This document shows, one piece after another, positions 8,975 through 16,909 of a stretch of DNA of 34,004 bases (the first letter of the stretch is position 1; each line of letters begins with the position of its first letter). The notes beneath the pieces are model-generated. The model searched no databases and was not told the DNA's origin. It saw nothing but the letters and a program-made list of their open reading frames with translations. The translations under genes were made by a program, and so were the position numbers. This DNA is from Candidatus Zhuqueibacterota bacterium (GTDB taxonomy: Bacteria > Zhuqueibacterota > Zhuqueibacteria > Residuimicrobiales > Oceaniaggregativiventaceae). The stretch spans positions 1 to 34,004 of the forward strand of contig WJME01000106.1 in the NCBI GenBank assembly GCA_014728115.1. The letters are read 5' to 3'.

Positions 8975-9006
8975 TCTTTACGGCGACGATGATGTCACTG
9001 TAAAGA
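8975..9006. other. Imperfect hairpin downstream of the oxidoreductase gene
   Basis: TCTTTAC (8975-8981) pairs with GTAAAGA (9000-9006). An inner GAC/GTC pair sits symmetrically between them. It lies 11 bp beyond the stop of the minus-strand oxidoreductase, before the rhamnosidase. There is no U-tract, so a terminator role is unproven; it may be a processing or attenuation structure. Confidence 0.3.
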
Positions 9007-9016
9007 GCACAAGCGA

Positions 9017-10309
9017 TCAACCAGGATATACCCATGGATCACGATAATCGCGTTTAAGCAATCTATTGGCTTCCGGGTCATCGATGATGCGTTCCTTTTC
9101 TCCGTCCCATCGGATGCTGCGGCCGGCTTTCCAGGAGAGCATGCCCAGCAGGCTCATGTTGGTGGACCGGTGTCCGATTTCAATGTCACATACCGGCAGT
9201 TGTCGGGTGCGGACACTGGACATGAAATCGTCCCACAGCTCGGGGATATTCTGTCTGTCGGGCTCGTGCAATTGTGGTTCCTCGTGCAGGGGCTTTTCGC
9301 TCTTTTTTGACGGATAGAATGTCCAGCCATCCAGCCATCCGAGATGCAATGTGCCTTCGGTGCCATAGAAATAGCTGCCAATGTGATGCTTTTCTGCATC
9401 ATTGCCGCCGAACAAACGGTGTTCCCATGTGGCGGTAAAGGATTCGAATTGATAGGTCACCACCTGGTGATCGGGTGCATCGGTATTGTCTTTCAGGATA
9501 TGCCGGTCAGCCGTGGAATAGACAGTCTGGGGATATTTTTCTTCAGACCACCACAGGATGTGGTCGAGCCAGTGGATTCCCCAATCGCCGAGAATACCGT
9601 TGGCATAATCGAGAAAACGCCGGAATCCTTTGGGATGGATGCGCGGATTGAATGACCGGTAAGGAGCGGGACCGCACCAGAAATCCCAGTCCAGATGCTC
9701 CGGAGGCTCCTGATCCGGAATTGCCTTGCCAGGACCGCCGCTATAATGCACAAAAGTCCGCACCATGCCAATTTTCCCCAGTTTGCCCTCTTGCATGAAT
9801 TGGATCGCTGATTTGTTATGGGGTGACACACGACGATGGGTACCTACCTGCACCATCCGGCCATATTTGCGTGCTGTTTTGACCATGGCCTGGCCCTCGG
9901 CAATCGTGTGTCCGACAGGTTTTTCCAGATAGACATCAGCGCCGGCCTGCATGGCGGCAATGGCGGGCAACGCATGCCAATGATCTGGTGTAGCGACAAT
10001 AACGATCTCTGGTTTCTCGGTATGCAGCAATTCCCGATAATCCTGATAGGCCCTGGGCCGTGCGCCGGTCAGTTTGTCGAATTCCTGGCAAGCCGCATCG
10101 AGCTGGCGCTGATCCACATCACAGCAGGCAATCACATCGTTTTGTTTACTGGCCAGTGCGGTTCTGGCAATATTCATTCCCCACCAGCCGCTGCCAATCA
10201 GCGCAGTACGATAGCGCCGTATTTCAGATGGCCTTATCACAGCCGGCATGAAACTCAAAAGTGTGGCGGCGGATCCTTTTTTTATGAAATCGCGGCGATC
10301 GATTTTCAT
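9017..10309 (-). CDS. Gfo/Idh/MocA-family oxidoreductase, Tat-type signal
   Basis: A 430-residue NAD(P)-dependent sugar dehydrogenase-like protein. A twin-arginine-type leader (DRRDFIKKGSAATLL) is followed by a Rossmann domain (ALIGSGWWGMNIA, about 36-48). The family EKPVGHT motif comes next (E129-K130-P131). The C-terminal substrate domain carries GDWGIHWLDH (about 241-250), where the D and H residues typically act in catalysis. Exported Gfo/Idh/MocA proteins with Tat leaders are frequent beside sulfatases and glycosidases and oxidise or otherwise modify sugars. The specific substrate is unknown. The ATG has an AGGAT site. It is the first gene of the carbohydrate block in transcription order, with a possible promoter at 10371-10399. 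Confidence 0.9.
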   Translation of the reverse strand: MKIDRRDFIKKGSAATLLSFMPAVIRPSEIRRYRTALIGSGWWGMNIARTALASKQNDVIACCDVDQRQLDAACQEFDKLTGARPRAYQDYRELLHTEKPEIVIVATPDHWHALPAIAAMQAGADVYLEKPVGHTIAEGQAMVKTARKYGRMVQVGTHRRVSPHNKSAIQFMQEGKLGKIGMVRTFVHYSGGPGKAIPDQEPPEHLDWDFWCGPAPYRSFNPRIHPKGFRRFLDYANGILGDWGIHWLDHILWWSEEKYPQTVYSTADRHILKDNTDAPDHQVVTYQFESFTATWEHRLFGGNDAEKHHIGSYFYGTEGTLHLGWLDGWTFYPSKKSEKPLHEEPQLHEPDRQNIPELWDDFMSSVRTRQLPVCDIEIGHRSTNMSLLGMLSWKAGRSIRWDGEKERIIDDPEANRLLKRDYRDPWVYPG

Positions 10310-10370
10310 ATGATCAATATCCTTTATGAAATGCTATTATTCAAAGATTTGCTTCCAGGAAGACATAATT

Positions 10371-10399
10371 AAGATAGAAAACTGGAAAGGAATGTCCAA
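10371..10399 (-). promoter_or_regulatory. Possible promoter of the carbohydrate gene block
   Basis: On the minus strand TTGGAC (10394-10399) and TATCTT (10371-10376) are spaced by 17 bp, about 60 bp ahead of the oxidoreductase ATG. The -10 match is moderate. The rest of the gap between 10310 and 10557 shows no gene. Confidence 0.35.
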
Positions 10400-10548
10400 A
10401 TAAAAAAACAAGTGGGGGGTGGAAATCGCAAAACAGAACAATGAGATGCCGGGATTCTTTGAGGGATCCAGTAAGATCGATGTCTATCGTATCCGGGTGA
10501 TCTCGCGGAAAAGGGGTGATCTGTGGAGTTATTGAAAGGCACTGGCGT

Positions 10549-10584
10549 AAGAAGAGAGGGTCCGGGAGCAGGATTCCCGGACCC
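10549..10584 (-). terminator. Intrinsic terminator after the peroxiredoxin gene
   Basis: A perfect 10-bp stem, GGGTCCGGGA (10558-10567) and TCCCGGACCC (10575-10584), encloses a 7-nt loop. On the minus strand it is followed by the T-rich TCTCTTCTT. It begins 8 bp past the peroxiredoxin stop codon. Confidence 0.75.
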
Positions 10585-10592
10585 TTGAAATC

Positions 10593-11156
10593 TCAGGATT
10601 TTTTTTGGGATTTCAAAAATCCCAGTACTGTTTGACTGTCCTCGGCAGCCTGCACATCGGTGTCTTTGTAGACAATTTTGCCATTTGGATCGATGATAAA
10701 CGTCCAGCGCGAGGTCGTGACTCCCCGATTCAGGGTCACGGTTTTGCCATCGACCTCTCGTTCGATAGATCCTCCTTTGCGTACGGGAACGCCAAACTTT
10801 TTAGCGATATCCCCGTCTTTATCGGACAAGAGTGTAAAATTGAGATTATGTACTCTTTTAAATACCTTGAGACCCTCTACATCATCGCCGCTGACACCCA
10901 CCACCGTGGCATTATATTCATCCAGTTTGGGCTGATCGTCGCGAAAGCTGCAGGCTTGTTTGGTACATCCACCGGTCATGGCAGCAGGATAAAAATAGAC
11001 CACGAGATAGCCGTCACCGACATGGTTTTCCGATGCCCAGGGTTCACCGTCATCGGTTTTGGCTTGAAATTCCGGGGCTTTGTCCCCAACACCCAGTTCT
11101 CCGGCCCAGGCTACCAGAGCAACGAGTGTCATTAGCAGGATAAATGCGTTTTTCAT
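10593..11156 (-). CDS. Exported PrxQ/BCP-type peroxiredoxin
   Basis: A 187-residue thiol peroxidase of the AhpC/TSA superfamily that reduces peroxides. Residues 1-18 form a signal peptide (AFILLMTLVALVAWAG), so the enzyme probably works in the periplasm. The peroxidatic cysteine is C64 in MTGGCTKQAC, and C69 five residues later is the resolving cysteine typical of PrxQ/BCP. The conserved arginine (TTSRWTFIID) is present. The family TxxC reads as GGC here. The ATG at 11156 has an AGGAG site; an upstream 31-residue extension has none. It follows yjjX by 89 bp and ends at a strong terminator. It would need a periplasmic thiol donor not seen here. Confidence 0.92.
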   Translation of the reverse strand: MKNAFILLMTLVALVAWAGELGVGDKAPEFQAKTDDGEPWASENHVGDGYLVVYFYPAAMTGGCTKQACSFRDDQPKLDEYNATVVGVSGDDVEGLKVFKRVHNLNFTLLSDKDGDIAKKFGVPVRKGGSIEREVDGKTVTLNRGVTTSRWTFIIDPNGKIVYKDTDVQAAEDSQTVLGFLKSQKKS

Positions 11157-11230
11157 GAGCTCCTCATAGCTTTTGTTTAAATATGCTGATATAACAGCCT
11201 GTAAGCTCGACAAATTCCGGTGAAATAACA

Positions 11231-11247
11231 GAACCTCCGGGAGGTTC
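11231..11247. terminator. Short palindrome overlapping the yjjX stop, possible weak terminator
   Basis: GAACCTCC (11231-11238) and GGAGGTTC (11240-11247) form a 17-bp near-perfect palindrome that includes part of the yjjX stop codon. On the minus strand it is followed by TGTTATTTC. It could fold as a 6-bp stem with a 5-nt loop and weakly terminate or attenuate before the peroxiredoxin gene. Confidence 0.35.
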
Positions 11248-11776
11248 AATATAGCTGAGGATTCAAAAAGGGCAGCAGGGCCATGATCACGGCTTGTTCA
11301 TAGATATCATGACGGCTGATCTGATCGCGGCTGAGAAACCCGATGGCACCGCCTTTTTGTTTGCTGTTGGAAGTATCAGACAGGGTGTCGATAATGTGTC
11401 CCAACTCTTTGCCTTTGTTGATTTCCTTGACCACTTTTTTGGGCAATGGAAACAAGGGAGAGGTTCCCATACCGCTATGTCCCTGTTGATCCATAATACA
11501 TACGGCCCCAAAGGAAAACCAGACATTGTGCAGCGAAAGGATCCCTCCTTCGATACCTACGACATAGTCAGCGCCCATTCCTCTGCGTTCATTTTCACTC
11601 CCCAACATGGTCGCACGATTCTCGGCACCCACGAACGTCTCGGTGCCAATGGGTTGGCTGGGAACACCGGGTTCCACAGCCAGGCCTTCGACGTGAATGT
11701 TTGTGAAATATCGTTCGAAAGCAGCTTGGGTGGCGGTGATTTTGACAGGATTAATGGATCCAACGACTATTTTCAT
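11246..11776 (-). CDS. yjjX: Inosine/xanthosine triphosphatase (NTPase, YjjX/DUF84)
   Basis: A 176-residue house-cleaning phosphatase that hydrolyses non-canonical purine triphosphates (ITP, XTP) so they are not built into nucleic acid. It matches the YjjX family along its length, with the start KIVVGSINPVKI, the core EPGVPSQPIGTET and GAENRA, GIEGGI, and the C-terminal KQKGGAIGFLSRDQISRHDIYEQAVIMALLPF. The size is normal (Escherichia coli YjjX is about 170). The ATG at 11776 has an AGGACC site. It begins 19 bp after the SNF2 helicase stop, so the two are likely one transcript. Confidence 0.92.
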   Translation of the reverse strand: MKIVVGSINPVKITATQAAFERYFTNIHVEGLAVEPGVPSQPIGTETFVGAENRATMLGSENERRGMGADYVVGIEGGILSLHNVWFSFGAVCIMDQQGHSGMGTSPLFPLPKKVVKEINKGKELGHIIDTLSDTSNSKQKGGAIGFLSRDQISRHDIYEQAVIMALLPFLNPQLY

Positions 11777-11795
11777 ATAAAGGTCCTGGTATGGG

Positions 11796-14675
11796 TTAAA
11801 TAATGGTCCAGCGAATCACGAACAGAGGATGGAGATCGTGTCGCATGGCCATACGCTTTTCCAGTTTGTTTATAAGAGAGTCCCGTTTATGCAGGATCTC
11901 GTCTTCAATCGCAAAGATTTTTTCGCGTAAATGGCGGCGTTGCTTTTCCAGATCGCGTAATTGTACCTGAATCTTGTGTTGCTGCAGAGCATCCTCGCAG
12001 AGCCGGGCCTGGCGGCTGGCTATATTGATCTGTTGCCTGTTCTCTGCCAGCTTTTTTTCAGCGCCAATGATGACGTCTTCGGCCCACTGATCCAGTTTAT
12101 CGCATTCGGCATTGAAATAGCGACTGTTGTTTTCACGGGATTGTAGGATATGTTTTTCGATCCGGGGTTGGCAAAGATCTTTGAGTTTTTTCAGCTTGGC
12201 TTCTGGTGCTTCCTTTAAGCGTGTACTGGCAGCTCTGCATAGGAACAGGCGTTCACACCATTCCTGATCATAGACCTTGCCCGTATCCGCAAACGCACTG
12301 AATACGAGGTGTTCTTCCTGGTCAAAAGAGTGAATGTTGAGCAGATCCAGACTGAGCCAGCCGCTCTTGCCTTTCTGCGACGCAATGGCAGAGAGTTTGA
12401 CATCATGATTGCTGATGTCGAAATAGACATGAGCCAGAGGCACATCCATCTGTTTACCCCTGGTGATGACATATTCTCCCAACGGATGGGTGAGCCGGTA
12501 AAGAAAATCGCTGTGAATATTGCGCCGTTGTTTATTGACAAGATAAAACCGGCCGGTTTTGATCCCGGTCATAGGGCTGGATTGCAGTTCAAAGGTATGA
12601 CCAAAGTCATTAAACTTTGCAGATTCTGCCAGCACGACCTTGCTCAGGAACCAGAATTGTTGTTCAAATCGATTCAGTCGTGCCTGGGCGTCATCGAGCT
12701 TTATACGGACTCGCTCGTGGACGTCATGATCGAAAAACTCCAGGAGCAGTTGGGTGGTCTGATCCATATTGGCTTTGATCGAGTCTTGCAACTCTGATTG
12801 CAAGTTTGAAAAAGCTTTGTCGATCTCTTCGGGTTGCCGGCAGGTTTGATAGATATCATGAATACGGCGTTCGAATTCCAATCCGGATTCCAGTTTTCCC
12901 AGTACTTCATCAGAGGCGCCGAACACACCATCGAACAGGTGGAATTTTTGGCTGAGAAGATCATAAACGCGCTGATCGGTTTCATTGCGATTATTGAGGA
13001 AATTCATCACCACCACATCATGTTTTTGACCATAGCGGTGACAGCGGCCGATGCGCTGTTCGATGCGCTGCGGATTCCAGGGCAGGTCATAGTTGATCAC
13101 CAGAGAACAAAATTGCAGATTAATGCCTTCGGCAGCCGCTTCGGTGGCAATGAGAATCGTGGCATTTTCCCGGAAATGGTCAATAAGAGCGGTGCGCATA
13201 TCCACCTGGCGCGAACCGCTGATACGCCCGCTGTGTTGATTCTTTTCCAGCCAATCCTGATAGATTTGCTGGCATAACGGATCATTGTTAGAGCCGCTGA
13301 ACATGACCATTTGATCGTGAAAACCATTTTGCTGCAGGAATTGATAAAGGTAGTGCTGGGTTCGCCGGGATTCTGTAAAGATCAACGCCTTGCGTAACGC
13401 CCCGCTTTTTTCCATTTCCCGAAACCCGATATCCAGGGCTTTTAACAAGGCCTTTGCCTTGGTGTCTACCGTGATTGCGTTGGAACGCCGGATGAGCGCA
13501 TCCAGTTGTTCGATCTCTTGCTGTAATCTGACCGGATCGATTTCTGCTGTCTCGCTGCCCTGTTTAGCGTTTGTGCCCTCGGGTATTATCCCGGCCAGCT
13601 CTTCTTCAATCATGTCTGCATTCAAATCCTGCTCGGCCAGAACGTTGTCTATCCACTTTTCTTCATCCGGTTGTCCGGCTGCTTTGTGTGTCAACCGGGT
13701 ACGTATGCGGGACAAGGTGCCGGTAATCGCTGCGGGAGAACTGGCCAATAATTTGCGCATGACCAGGGTCATGAGATGGCGCTGGCCATGAGGGATCGCA
13801 TAACTGTCTTCCTGGCGAATATAGTTGGACAGGGTCTCATAGAGATCGTGTTCGCTGTCCGTAGGTTCAAAGGCCAGGGTATGAGACCGGCGTTTTGTAT
13901 AACGGATATATTCTGAAACCTGGTTTCGCAAAGTGCGCTGTACAAAAGACGGCAATCGTTGTGACAGCTGGCGAGTGTCGCCCTGGCGATTGACAAACTG
14001 GCTGCGGAACGATTGGGCATCGCCAAACAGCCGGTCATCGATAAGGGATGCCAGCCCGTATAATTCCATCAAAGAGTTTTGTAACGGCGTAGCGGTAAGC
14101 AAAAGTTTGCGGCGGTCCTCCAGTGCCCATTTGATATCTTGGGCCATTTTGGCGCGGTTACGAAAGACATTGCGCAGTTTGTGTGCTTCATCGATTACAG
14201 CCAGGTCCCATTCGATGGTGCGCAACTTGATGCTGTACTGGCTGGCAAAATGGATGGACATGATAAAGATTTCATTCAAATCATCGAATGGATTTTGCAG
14301 CCCTTGTGATTGCAGTTGCTTAAAGGTACGGGTATCAAGGATACGGTTGGGCAAATGGAACTTTTCACTTAGCTCCTGGCTCCACTGCGTGCGCAGGGCC
14401 GCAGGACAAATGATCACCATTTTGCGTTTGCGTTCTGCCCAGAATTGACAGATGACCAGTCCGGCCTCAATCGTTTTGCCCAATCCAACTTCATCCGCAA
14501 GGATGGCCCCCTTGGATAAGGGTGAGCGCAGGGCAAACAAAGCCGCTTCGATTTGGTGTGGATTGAGATCGATACACGCATCGAACAATGATTGTGAAAG
14601 GGAATCCAATAACGAATCTCGGTGATGCCGCGATAATTCATAGGCAAAATATTTTGCGTGGTACGGTGTAGACAT
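11796..14675 (-). CDS. SNF2-family DEAD/DEAH helicase (orphan, RapA/DrmD-like)
   Basis: A 959-residue Swi2/Snf2 ATPase predicted to translocate on DNA or remodel protein-DNA complexes. Motif I is ADEVGLGKT (60-68), motif II is DEAH (162-165) and motif III is TATPLQN (194-200). The second RecA domain holds ATEAAAEGINLQF (about 515) and QRIGRCHRYGQ (about 545). An insert (about 290-400) separates the two lobes. The last 100 residues are highly charged and look coiled-coil (KKLAENRQQINIASRQARL, QVQLRDLEKQRRHLREK). It lacks the roughly 100-residue Tudor-like N-terminus of true RapA, since the helicase domain starts at about residue 35. Relatives occur in defence loci such as DISARM, but no methyltransferase or nuclease partner is in this window. 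The ATG follows an AGGAG site. Confidence 0.9.
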   Translation of the reverse strand: MSTPYHAKYFAYELSRHHRDSLLDSLSQSLFDACIDLNPHQIEAALFALRSPLSKGAILADEVGLGKTIEAGLVICQFWAERKRKMVIICPAALRTQWSQELSEKFHLPNRILDTRTFKQLQSQGLQNPFDDLNEIFIMSIHFASQYSIKLRTIEWDLAVIDEAHKLRNVFRNRAKMAQDIKWALEDRRKLLLTATPLQNSLMELYGLASLIDDRLFGDAQSFRSQFVNRQGDTRQLSQRLPSFVQRTLRNQVSEYIRYTKRRSHTLAFEPTDSEHDLYETLSNYIRQEDSYAIPHGQRHLMTLVMRKLLASSPAAITGTLSRIRTRLTHKAAGQPDEEKWIDNVLAEQDLNADMIEEELAGIIPEGTNAKQGSETAEIDPVRLQQEIEQLDALIRRSNAITVDTKAKALLKALDIGFREMEKSGALRKALIFTESRRTQHYLYQFLQQNGFHDQMVMFSGSNNDPLCQQIYQDWLEKNQHSGRISGSRQVDMRTALIDHFRENATILIATEAAAEGINLQFCSLVINYDLPWNPQRIEQRIGRCHRYGQKHDVVVMNFLNNRNETDQRVYDLLSQKFHLFDGVFGASDEVLGKLESGLEFERRIHDIYQTCRQPEEIDKAFSNLQSELQDSIKANMDQTTQLLLEFFDHDVHERVRIKLDDAQARLNRFEQQFWFLSKVVLAESAKFNDFGHTFELQSSPMTGIKTGRFYLVNKQRRNIHSDFLYRLTHPLGEYVITRGKQMDVPLAHVYFDISNHDVKLSAIASQKGKSGWLSLDLLNIHSFDQEEHLVFSAFADTGKVYDQEWCERLFLCRAASTRLKEAPEAKLKKLKDLCQPRIEKHILQSRENNSRYFNAECDKLDQWAEDVIIGAEKKLAENRQQINIASRQARLCEDALQQHKIQVQLRDLEKQRRHLREKIFAIEDEILHKRDSLINKLEKRMAMRHDLHPLFVIRWTII

Positions 14676-14681
14676 GACTCT

Positions 14682-14701
14682 CCTGTTTCAGAGCAAACAG
14701 G
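14682..14701 (-). promoter_or_regulatory. Leader hairpin overlapping the SNF2 ribosome site
   Basis: On the minus strand CCTGTTT, a 6-nt loop and AAACAGG form a 7-bp stem ending 6 nt before the helicase ATG. The AGGAG ribosome site overlaps the right arm, so folding would partly mask it. This may limit translation; it could also be chance. Confidence 0.4.
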
Positions 14702-14767
14702 ACAATATAGTAAATGAGGGGTTAAGAATAAAGGATTTTTCAGAGGGTACTCTGTCTGGGGATGAAA

Positions 14768-16009
14768 TTACAGTTTCCAATAAATCCCTTTTTTGTTGCA
14801 GAAATAGATAATGCCCCATAAACAGGCTGTCCAGATCAGCCCCCAGAGCATGCCATTATAACCGCTCTTGTCGAGCAGAAACTGTTGCCAGAGCGGACTG
14901 TCAAAAAGTCCGGCCCATTGTTCCAATAGTGGGTTGGGTTTGCCATCGAAAAAATCTTCGATATGCAATGCCCTGAAAAAGAGTCTCATGATGACCTGCA
15001 TAAAATAGGCGAGCAGGGCATTGACACCGAGGACATTGAAAACAAATGTCCATTTTTTCCAATTTTTGATATCGGTGATCCAATAGATAAAGATAAAAAA
15101 GAGTGCCGCAAGGCCGGCGGTAAAAGCAGCATAGGCAGAGCTGACATCGGGCTTGTTGAACGCCAGGTGAGGGTGGCCGGTGATGAGGGCGATTTTGTGG
15201 ATCAGATAGCCCAGTGTCATAAAAATCGCTGCCAGCAGCAAACCCTGGCGAAAAATTTTTTTCGGTTCCCGCGTGGCGACGGCTTCTCCCAGGAGTACTG
15301 CAATCATGGTCATCACTCCATAACCGATAGACATCCAGGGCAGGCAATGAACGGTCAGGGGGCGTGTCATGCTTCCATGCAGCGTGTCGATGCGAAAAAA
15401 AGGTTGATCGTTATGACCAAAATTGAGCCACCAGTCGACGCTGGCAGACATGACCAGATGAAAGGCCAGTACAGCAAAGATAGCAATCCAGCGACCGCGC
15501 ATAGAGAGTTTGAGACTGGCACTTCCCATGAGATAGGCGATGCCGATGGCTTGCAGAATACCCCACCACCAGGAGAGCCCGAGGATGAGACTGATATAGA
15601 GGATACCCGCGGCAATGAGCATACCTGTGCGTTTGAATACTCTGTTCCACCATTCCCGCCCCCGTCTGGCCCGGCTGAAGGGGATACAGAGTCCGACGAT
15701 AAAAACGAAAAAAGGAGCCACCAAGTCGGTAACCGTCAAGCCCACATCTTTGAGCTTTGCCTGAGGCATGTTCAGGATCTGTTCCTGTGTATACCCTTGT
15801 TGCAGTTTCTGTTCGACAAACTGGGCCCATGCCACGTCTGCATGATTCCAGGTCGACACATTCAAGCTGCCAAACCAGGACATGTCCTGGGGAAGATCGC
15901 GATAGCCCCCGGCTGCAACAGCGATGACGAAGATCATGGCAAATATCGTGATGCCACGAAAAGTATCGATGGCATAGATTCGTTGAGGTTTTGTTTCCGG
16001 TGCTTGCAT
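14768..16009 (-). CDS. NagX/DUF5009-like membrane acyltransferase-family protein
   Basis: A 413-residue inner-membrane protein with about ten hydrophobic segments. It opens with the family signature RIYAIDTFRGITIFAMIFV and contains TVTDLVAPFFVFIVGLCIPFS, WWWGILQAIGIAYL and NVLGVNALLAYFMQ. These are typical of the heparan-alpha-glucosaminide N-acetyltransferase-like (DUF5009/NagX) family. Family members may transfer acetyl groups to amino sugars across the membrane or act in amino-sugar transport, but bacterial members are mostly uncharacterised. The ATG follows a GAGGG site. It starts 24 bp after the lipase-like gene and ends 92 bp before the helicase gene, so it may belong to the same transcript. 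Confidence 0.85.
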   Translation of the reverse strand: MQAPETKPQRIYAIDTFRGITIFAMIFVIAVAAGGYRDLPQDMSWFGSLNVSTWNHADVAWAQFVEQKLQQGYTQEQILNMPQAKLKDVGLTVTDLVAPFFVFIVGLCIPFSRARRGREWWNRVFKRTGMLIAAGILYISLILGLSWWWGILQAIGIAYLMGSASLKLSMRGRWIAIFAVLAFHLVMSASVDWWLNFGHNDQPFFRIDTLHGSMTRPLTVHCLPWMSIGYGVMTMIAVLLGEAVATREPKKIFRQGLLLAAIFMTLGYLIHKIALITGHPHLAFNKPDVSSAYAAFTAGLAALFFIFIYWITDIKNWKKWTFVFNVLGVNALLAYFMQVIMRLFFRALHIEDFFDGKPNPLLEQWAGLFDSPLWQQFLLDKSGYNGMLWGLIWTACLWGIIYFCNKKGIYWKL

Positions 16010-16033
16010 GTGCCCTCGGGTCAGTCGGTGAGG

Positions 16034-16909
16034 CTATTGGGATGAATTTTGGCTGATGTGTTGCTGCAGCCATGCCACCATAAATTCGAGTACTTTGTAT
16101 TTTTGTGGTTCATTGTGCATCTCGTGATAAAGATCTGGCCACAATTCTAGTTCGCACTTTGCCTTTTCGGAAAATTCCTGACTGGCTCTGGGATCAGTGA
16201 TTTTGTCCGCATTGCCGTGCATGAGTAACAGAGGTATCGAGAGTTTATGGGCATTGCGCAGTGCCCATTGCCCTCGTTTGATCATCGCGGCCAATAATCG
16301 TAAGCTTATGCGGCTATGAACCAGGGGATCCTGATTATACGAAATGTTTTCATCATGAGAAAGGTCTTTGGAGGACAAGCCGTTATCAATAGTAATCCAG
16401 GGGGCGACTTTGGCGAATATGCGTACAATGGTTTTGAGAATTCCTTGCGGTGGACCCATCGTTCTGAGCCATGGACTGGTGATGAGTGCCGCGGAGACCC
16501 CCTTTGGATTTTGCAGGACATAATTGAGAGCAAGGTTTCCGCCCATGCTGTGCCCCCAGAGGATGATGGGCGTATCAGGATATTGTTTGTGCAAGCGCTG
16601 CAGATATTGGTCAATGGTGTTCTGAAGAGCGATATAGGATTTGATATGACCGCGTCGTCCTTCAGACAGACCATGACCAGGCAGGTCGAATCCGGCCAGG
16701 GCAAAGCTGTTTCGATTAAAGAAATCGGCTACATGATGATATCGACCGATGTGTTCTCCCAGACCATGAATTAAACAGATCACCCCTTTGGGGTTGCCCT
16801 GCGGCATCCAGGTTCTTGAAAAATGCAACAATCTTTGCCCCGACATCCAGGTCGATTCGTAGATTCTTGATTCGTATTTTTCCTTACCAAATTCATCGGT
16901 CGCTAGCAT
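16034..16909 (-). CDS. Alpha/beta hydrolase, monoacylglycerol lipase-like
   Basis: A 291-residue serine hydrolase of the Hydrolase_4 / lysophospholipase (PldB-like) group, likely cleaving monoacylglycerols or lysolipids. The oxyanion region is LIHGLGEHIGRYHHVADFF (about 47-65). The nucleophile is S121 in WGHSMGGNLAL. The acid is probably the Asp in HGNADKITDP, and the base is the His in LYHEMHNE. There is no signal peptide, so it is cytoplasmic or peripheral. The ATG at 16909 lies inside the 3' end of the saccharopine dehydrogenase gene (17-bp overlap), with a CGGAG site in that coding sequence. The overlap suggests translational coupling, although the metabolic link is not obvious. Confidence 0.9.
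   Translation of the reverse strand: MLATDEFGKEKYESRIYESTWMSGQRLLHFSRTWMPQGNPKGVICLIHGLGEHIGRYHHVADFFNRNSFALAGFDLPGHGLSEGRRGHIKSYIALQNTIDQYLQRLHKQYPDTPIILWGHSMGGNLALNYVLQNPKGVSAALITSPWLRTMGPPQGILKTIVRIFAKVAPWITIDNGLSSKDLSHDENISYNQDPLVHSRISLRLLAAMIKRGQWALRNAHKLSIPLLLMHGNADKITDPRASQEFSEKAKCELELWPDLYHEMHNEPQKYKVLEFMVAWLQQHISQNSSQ

Noticed and set aside
11796..14675. Naming the SNF2 helicase rapA or a DISARM component
   Set aside because: The RapA N-terminal Tudor-like domains are absent and no defence partner gene is in view, so only the family-level call is safe.
14963..16045. Plus-strand open frame of 360 codons antisense to the DUF5009-like gene
   Set aside because: It mirrors a membrane protein with clear family signatures, and the translation is low-complexity, polar and without domain features.
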